7,304 nt of DNA from the NCBI GenBank assembly GCA_026001225.1, contig BNZQ01000070.1, positions 1 through 7,304 on the forward strand, read 5' to 3'. A model generated the notes under the pieces. The model did no database searches and was not told where the DNA came from. It saw only the letters and a program-made list of their open reading frames with translations. The stretch's first letter is position 1, and each line of letters starts with the position of its first letter. Origin of the DNA: Clostridia bacterium (lineage in GTDB: Bacteria; Bacillota; Clostridia; Christensenellales; DUVY01). Shown one piece after another: positions 5,272 to 7,304 of this stretch. The position numbers and the translations under genes were made by a program.

Positions 5272-6363
5272 ATGAAACTCGGAATCGTAGGCTTGCCGAA
5301 CGTGGGCAAAAGCACGTTGTTCAACGCGATCACCAACGCAGGCGCGGAAAGCGCGAACTACCCTTTTTGCACGATCGAGCCGAACGTCGGCGTGGTCGCC
5401 GTGCCCGACGAACGGCTGGCCGTGCTGGGAAAGCTGTACAACACGCAAAAGATCGTGCCGTCGGTCGTCGAATTCGTGGATATCGCGGGGCTTGTCAAGG
5501 GCGCGGCGTCGGGCGAGGGACTCGGCAACAAATTTTTATCGCATATCCGCGAGGTGGACGCGATCGTGCATGTCGTGCGCTGCTTTGACGACGCGAATAT
5601 CATTCACGTCGAAAGTACGGTCGATCCCGTGCGCGACATCGATACGATCGATCTGGAATTGGCGTTGGCCGATATAGAGAGCGTCAAACGCCGCCTCGAC
5701 AAAGCGGAGCGCGCCTATAAAACGGGGGACAAGAAAGCCGCCCCCGAATACGAATTGCTGAAAAAAATCATGATCGTTCTCGAACGGGGCGAGCCCGCGC
5801 GGTCGCTCAAAACTTCCGACGACGAAAAAGCTCTTTTAAATACGTTTTTCCTCTTGACAAGCAAGCCCGTCATCTACGCGGCGAATATCGCGGAAAGCGA
5901 AATCGGCAAGCCCGACAACAAATATGTTCAGACCGTGAAAGCGAAAGCCGCCGCCGAGGGTGCGGAAGTGCTGGTCATCAGCGCGCGGATCGAGGAGGAA
6001 TTGACCAAGCTCGACTCCGACGAAAAGGCTCTCTATTTACAGGAACTGAATCTTGGCGAGAGCGGATTGGACCGCATGGTTAAAAAATGCTATTCGTTGC
6101 TCGGACTGATGAGTTTCTTGACTGCGGGAGAAAAGGAAACGCGCGCGTGGGCGATTCGGAAGGGCACGAAAGCCCCGCAGGCGGCGGGCGTTATTCACAC
6201 CGACTTCGAGAAGGGCTTTATCCGCGCCGAGATCGTGTCCTACGGGGATTTGAGCCGTTTGGGAAGCGTCGCGGCGGCCAAGGAAAAAGGCTTGATGCGC
6301 AGCGAGGGGAAGGATTATGTTATGCGCGAGGGCGATGTGGTATTGTTCCGCTTCAACGTATGA
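5272..6363 (+). CDS. ychF: Redox-regulated ATPase/GTPase YchF (OLA1 family)
   Basis: A 363-residue Obg-related P-loop protein of the YchF/OLA1 family, which prefers ATP and associates with ribosomes; it is linked to stress responses and translation. Seen: G1 GLPNVGKST (7-15), switch [10 protein letters not shown] (30-38), G3 DIAG (70-73) followed by [16 protein letters not shown], and the non-canonical G4 NIAE (205-208), in which the usual final Asp is replaced by Glu. A coiled-coil-like helical segment covers about 128-175. The C-terminal TGS domain (about 278-363) includes [20 protein letters not shown] and DFEKGF. Length is standard. No Shine-Dalgarno site is present; the -10 box position predicts leaderless translation. 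The stop codon overlaps the left end of an inverted-repeat element. Confidence 0.97.
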   Translation: MKLGIVGLPNVGKSTLFNAITNAGAESANYPFCTIEPNVGVVAVPDERLAVLGKLYNTQKIVPSVVEFVDIAGLVKGAASGEGLGNKFLSHIREVDAIVHVVRCFDDANIIHVESTVDPVRDIDTIDLELALADIESVKRRLDKAERAYKTGDKKAAPEYELLKKIMIVLERGEPARSLKTSDDEKALLNTFFLLTSKPVIYAANIAESEIGKPDNKYVQTVKAKAAAEGAEVLVISARIEEELTKLDSDEKALYLQELNLGESGLDRMVKKCYSLLGLMSFLTAGEKETRAWAIRKGTKAPQAAGVIHTDFEKGFIRAEIVSYGDLSRLGSVAAAKEKGLMRSEGKDYVMREGDVVLFRFNV

Positions 6364-6490
6364 TTTAACGTCGGATATACGTCGCAATACATTGTCAAAC
6401 GTCGAATTTTCTCAGGTCATGTAGGTCTGACTACACTTCCCCCGAAAATCCTCGTTTTCCTCCTCTCGCTCGTATCTCCGACGTTAAATC
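6362..6490. repeat. Inverted-repeat element of about 129 bp after ychF
   Basis: The ends GATTTAACGTCGGA (6362-6375) and TCCGACGTTAAATC (6477-6490) are perfect 14-bp inverted repeats; after one mismatch the pairing continues with ATACG/CGTAT (6377-6381 with 6471-6475). Inside, ATTTTC (6406-6411) pairs with GAAAAT (6444-6449), and TGTAG (6420-6424) with CTACA (6431-6435) around a 6-nt loop. The whole element can thus fold into one long imperfect hairpin. ACGTCG occurs three times in the left half (6368, 6379, 6399). It has no coding capacity and no terminal U-run. It looks like a small mobile or interspersed palindromic element, or a structured RNA. Confidence 0.6.
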
Positions 6491-6528
6491 CCGCAAGGTG
6501 CATTGCATCAGTTGATTATTAAATATTG

Positions 6529-6582
6529 AAGTTTTTTGAAAGGGGCGCGGGGAAAACTTTTTTATAAAAAAGTTTTCCCCGC
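6529..6582. repeat. Palindromic intergenic repeat, copy 3 (upstream of argS)
   Basis: Positions 6547-6582 form a perfect 36-nt palindrome with 18-bp arms (GCGGGG, A4, C, T6, A and its complement). It differs from the copy at 1041-1076 by one base pair: A6556/T6573 here against C1050/G1067 there, a paired change that preserves symmetry. The flank AAGTTTT (6529-6535) can pair with AAAACTT (6553-6559) as a 7-bp alternative hairpin followed by four T residues. It ends 42 nt before the argS ATG. Confidence 0.85.
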
Positions 6583-6624
6583 ACACATACACAAATAAAA
6601 AATAAAAAGCGAAAAAATAAAAAC

Positions 6625-7304
6625 ATGAAAGACTACAAATCCATACTATCGGAAAAAATAGCCGAACAAATCGACGCGTACGCGGCGGAAAGCGGCATTG
6701 AATTTACGGCCACGCCGGAGGAAATCCGCGCCGACCTGTCCGCGCCGCCCGACGAAAGCATGGGCGACTACGCCTATCCCTGTTTTCGGCTGGCAAAGAC
6801 CTTTCGGAAGCCGCCGCCCGTCATCGCGGCGGCGTTGAGCGCAAGATTAAACGCGGCGTTCGCCGCCGAAAAGAAATCGGACTTTACGGGCGCGGAAGCG
6901 GCGGCGGGTTTTTTGAATACGCGTTTGAACCGCAAAGCTTTTATCCGCGAGACCCTGAACCGGATTTTAAAAGAGGGAGATGCCTATGGGCATTCCCAAA
7001 CGGGCAAGGGCAAAACGGTTTGCATCGATTATTCCTCGGTCAATATCGCCAAGCCCTTTCATATGGGGCATTTGACCAATACGGTGCTGGGCGGCTCGCT
7101 GTATCGGATTTTCAAGGCTTTGGGCTATACCGTCGCGGGTATCAACCATTTGGGGGACTACGGAACGCAGTTCGGTAACCTGATCGCCGCGTACAAGCGT
7201 TGGGGCGGGGAAGCGGAATTGAAGGCGCGGGGGATTTTCGCCCTGCTGGATTGGTACGTCAAATTCCACGCGGAGGAGGAATCCGATCCCGCGCTGAAAG
7301 AAGA
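6625..7304 (+). CDS. argS: Arginyl-tRNA synthetase, N-terminal part (cut by right edge)
   Basis: The first 226 codons of a class I arginyl-tRNA synthetase, which attaches arginine to tRNA-Arg in the cytoplasm; the frame is open to the window end, so the KMSK-type region and anticodon-binding domain are not seen. Residues 1-115 form the ArgS N-terminal tRNA-binding domain, with the conserved GDYAYPCF (47-54). The catalytic domain opens with SSVNIAKPFHMGHL (137-150), containing the HIGH-type signature HMGH (146-149), followed by NHLGDYGTQFG. The position normally Pro in the family's SSPN motif is Val139. The start at 6625 fits the family N-terminus. It has no Shine-Dalgarno sequence; the 42-nt leader after the palindrome is A-rich with two G residues. 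Full-length enzymes are usually 550-600 residues, so well under half is present. Confidence 0.93.
   Translation, partial: MKDYKSILSEKIAEQIDAYAAESGIEFTATPEEIRADLSAPPDESMGDYAYPCFRLAKTFRKPPPVIAAALSARLNAAFAAEKKSDFTGAEAAAGFLNTRLNRKAFIRETLNRILKEGDAYGHSQTGKGKTVCIDYSSVNIAKPFHMGHLTNTVLGGSLYRIFKALGYTVAGINHLGDYGTQFGNLIAAYKRWGGEAELKARGIFALLDWYVKFHAEEESDPALKE

Noticed and set aside
6967..7269. Minus-strand open frame over argS
   Set aside because: Shadow of the conserved arginyl-tRNA synthetase frame, which contains the HMGH signature and continues to the window edge.

Overview
The window looks like chromosomal DNA of an anaerobic member of the Bacillota, probably a gut-type Clostridia lineage. This is inferred from gene content (paired short FeoA proteins, FeoB and the small Cys-rich FeoB-associated membrane protein, an arrangement common in Clostridia), the strong Shine-Dalgarno sites on some genes, and clostridial-looking FeoA and YchF sequences. 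Coding regions are moderately GC-rich, while the intergenic spacers are AT-rich and full of inverted repeats. No RNA gene, CRISPR array, transposase or phage gene is visible.

Layout. 1-293: AT-rich spacer with a nested inverted repeat at the left edge, a possible gene start running left off the window, and a strong promoter with an overlapping palindromic operator for the iron genes. 294-764: two tandem FeoA genes, closed by an intrinsic terminator at about 776-801. 802-1153: a long noncoding stretch with a second copy of the operator, a small duplication, a perfect 36-nt palindrome and an A-rich leader. 1154-3585: feoB and the FeoB-associated protein, 38 nt apart and presumably co-transcribed. 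3665-4195: inorganic pyrophosphatase. 4238-5062: undecaprenyl-diphosphatase (uppP). 5272-6363: the GTPase/ATPase ychF. 6625-7304: the N-terminal part of arginyl-tRNA synthetase, running off the right edge. All confident genes are on the + strand.

How the genes fit together. The left half is a ferrous iron uptake locus: FeoB is the transporter, the FeoA proteins are its small SH3-like partners, and the Cys-rich protein is a membrane accessory. The shared operator at both transcription units suggests control by one iron-dependent repressor. The right half holds single housekeeping genes (pyrophosphate removal, lipid carrier recycling, ribosome-associated GTPase/ATPase, tRNA charging) with no obvious shared pathway.

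The unusual part is between the genes. A family of near-perfect palindromes (three intact copies and one half copy) lies just upstream of four start codons (feoB, ppa, ychF, argS). The intact copies differ in sequence but keep full symmetry. ppa and ychF also have consensus -10 boxes ending exactly 6 nt before the ATG, which predicts leaderless mRNAs; at ppa the predicted -35 lies in the centre of the palindrome. A separate element of about 129 bp with 14-bp perfect inverted ends begins inside the ychF stop codon.
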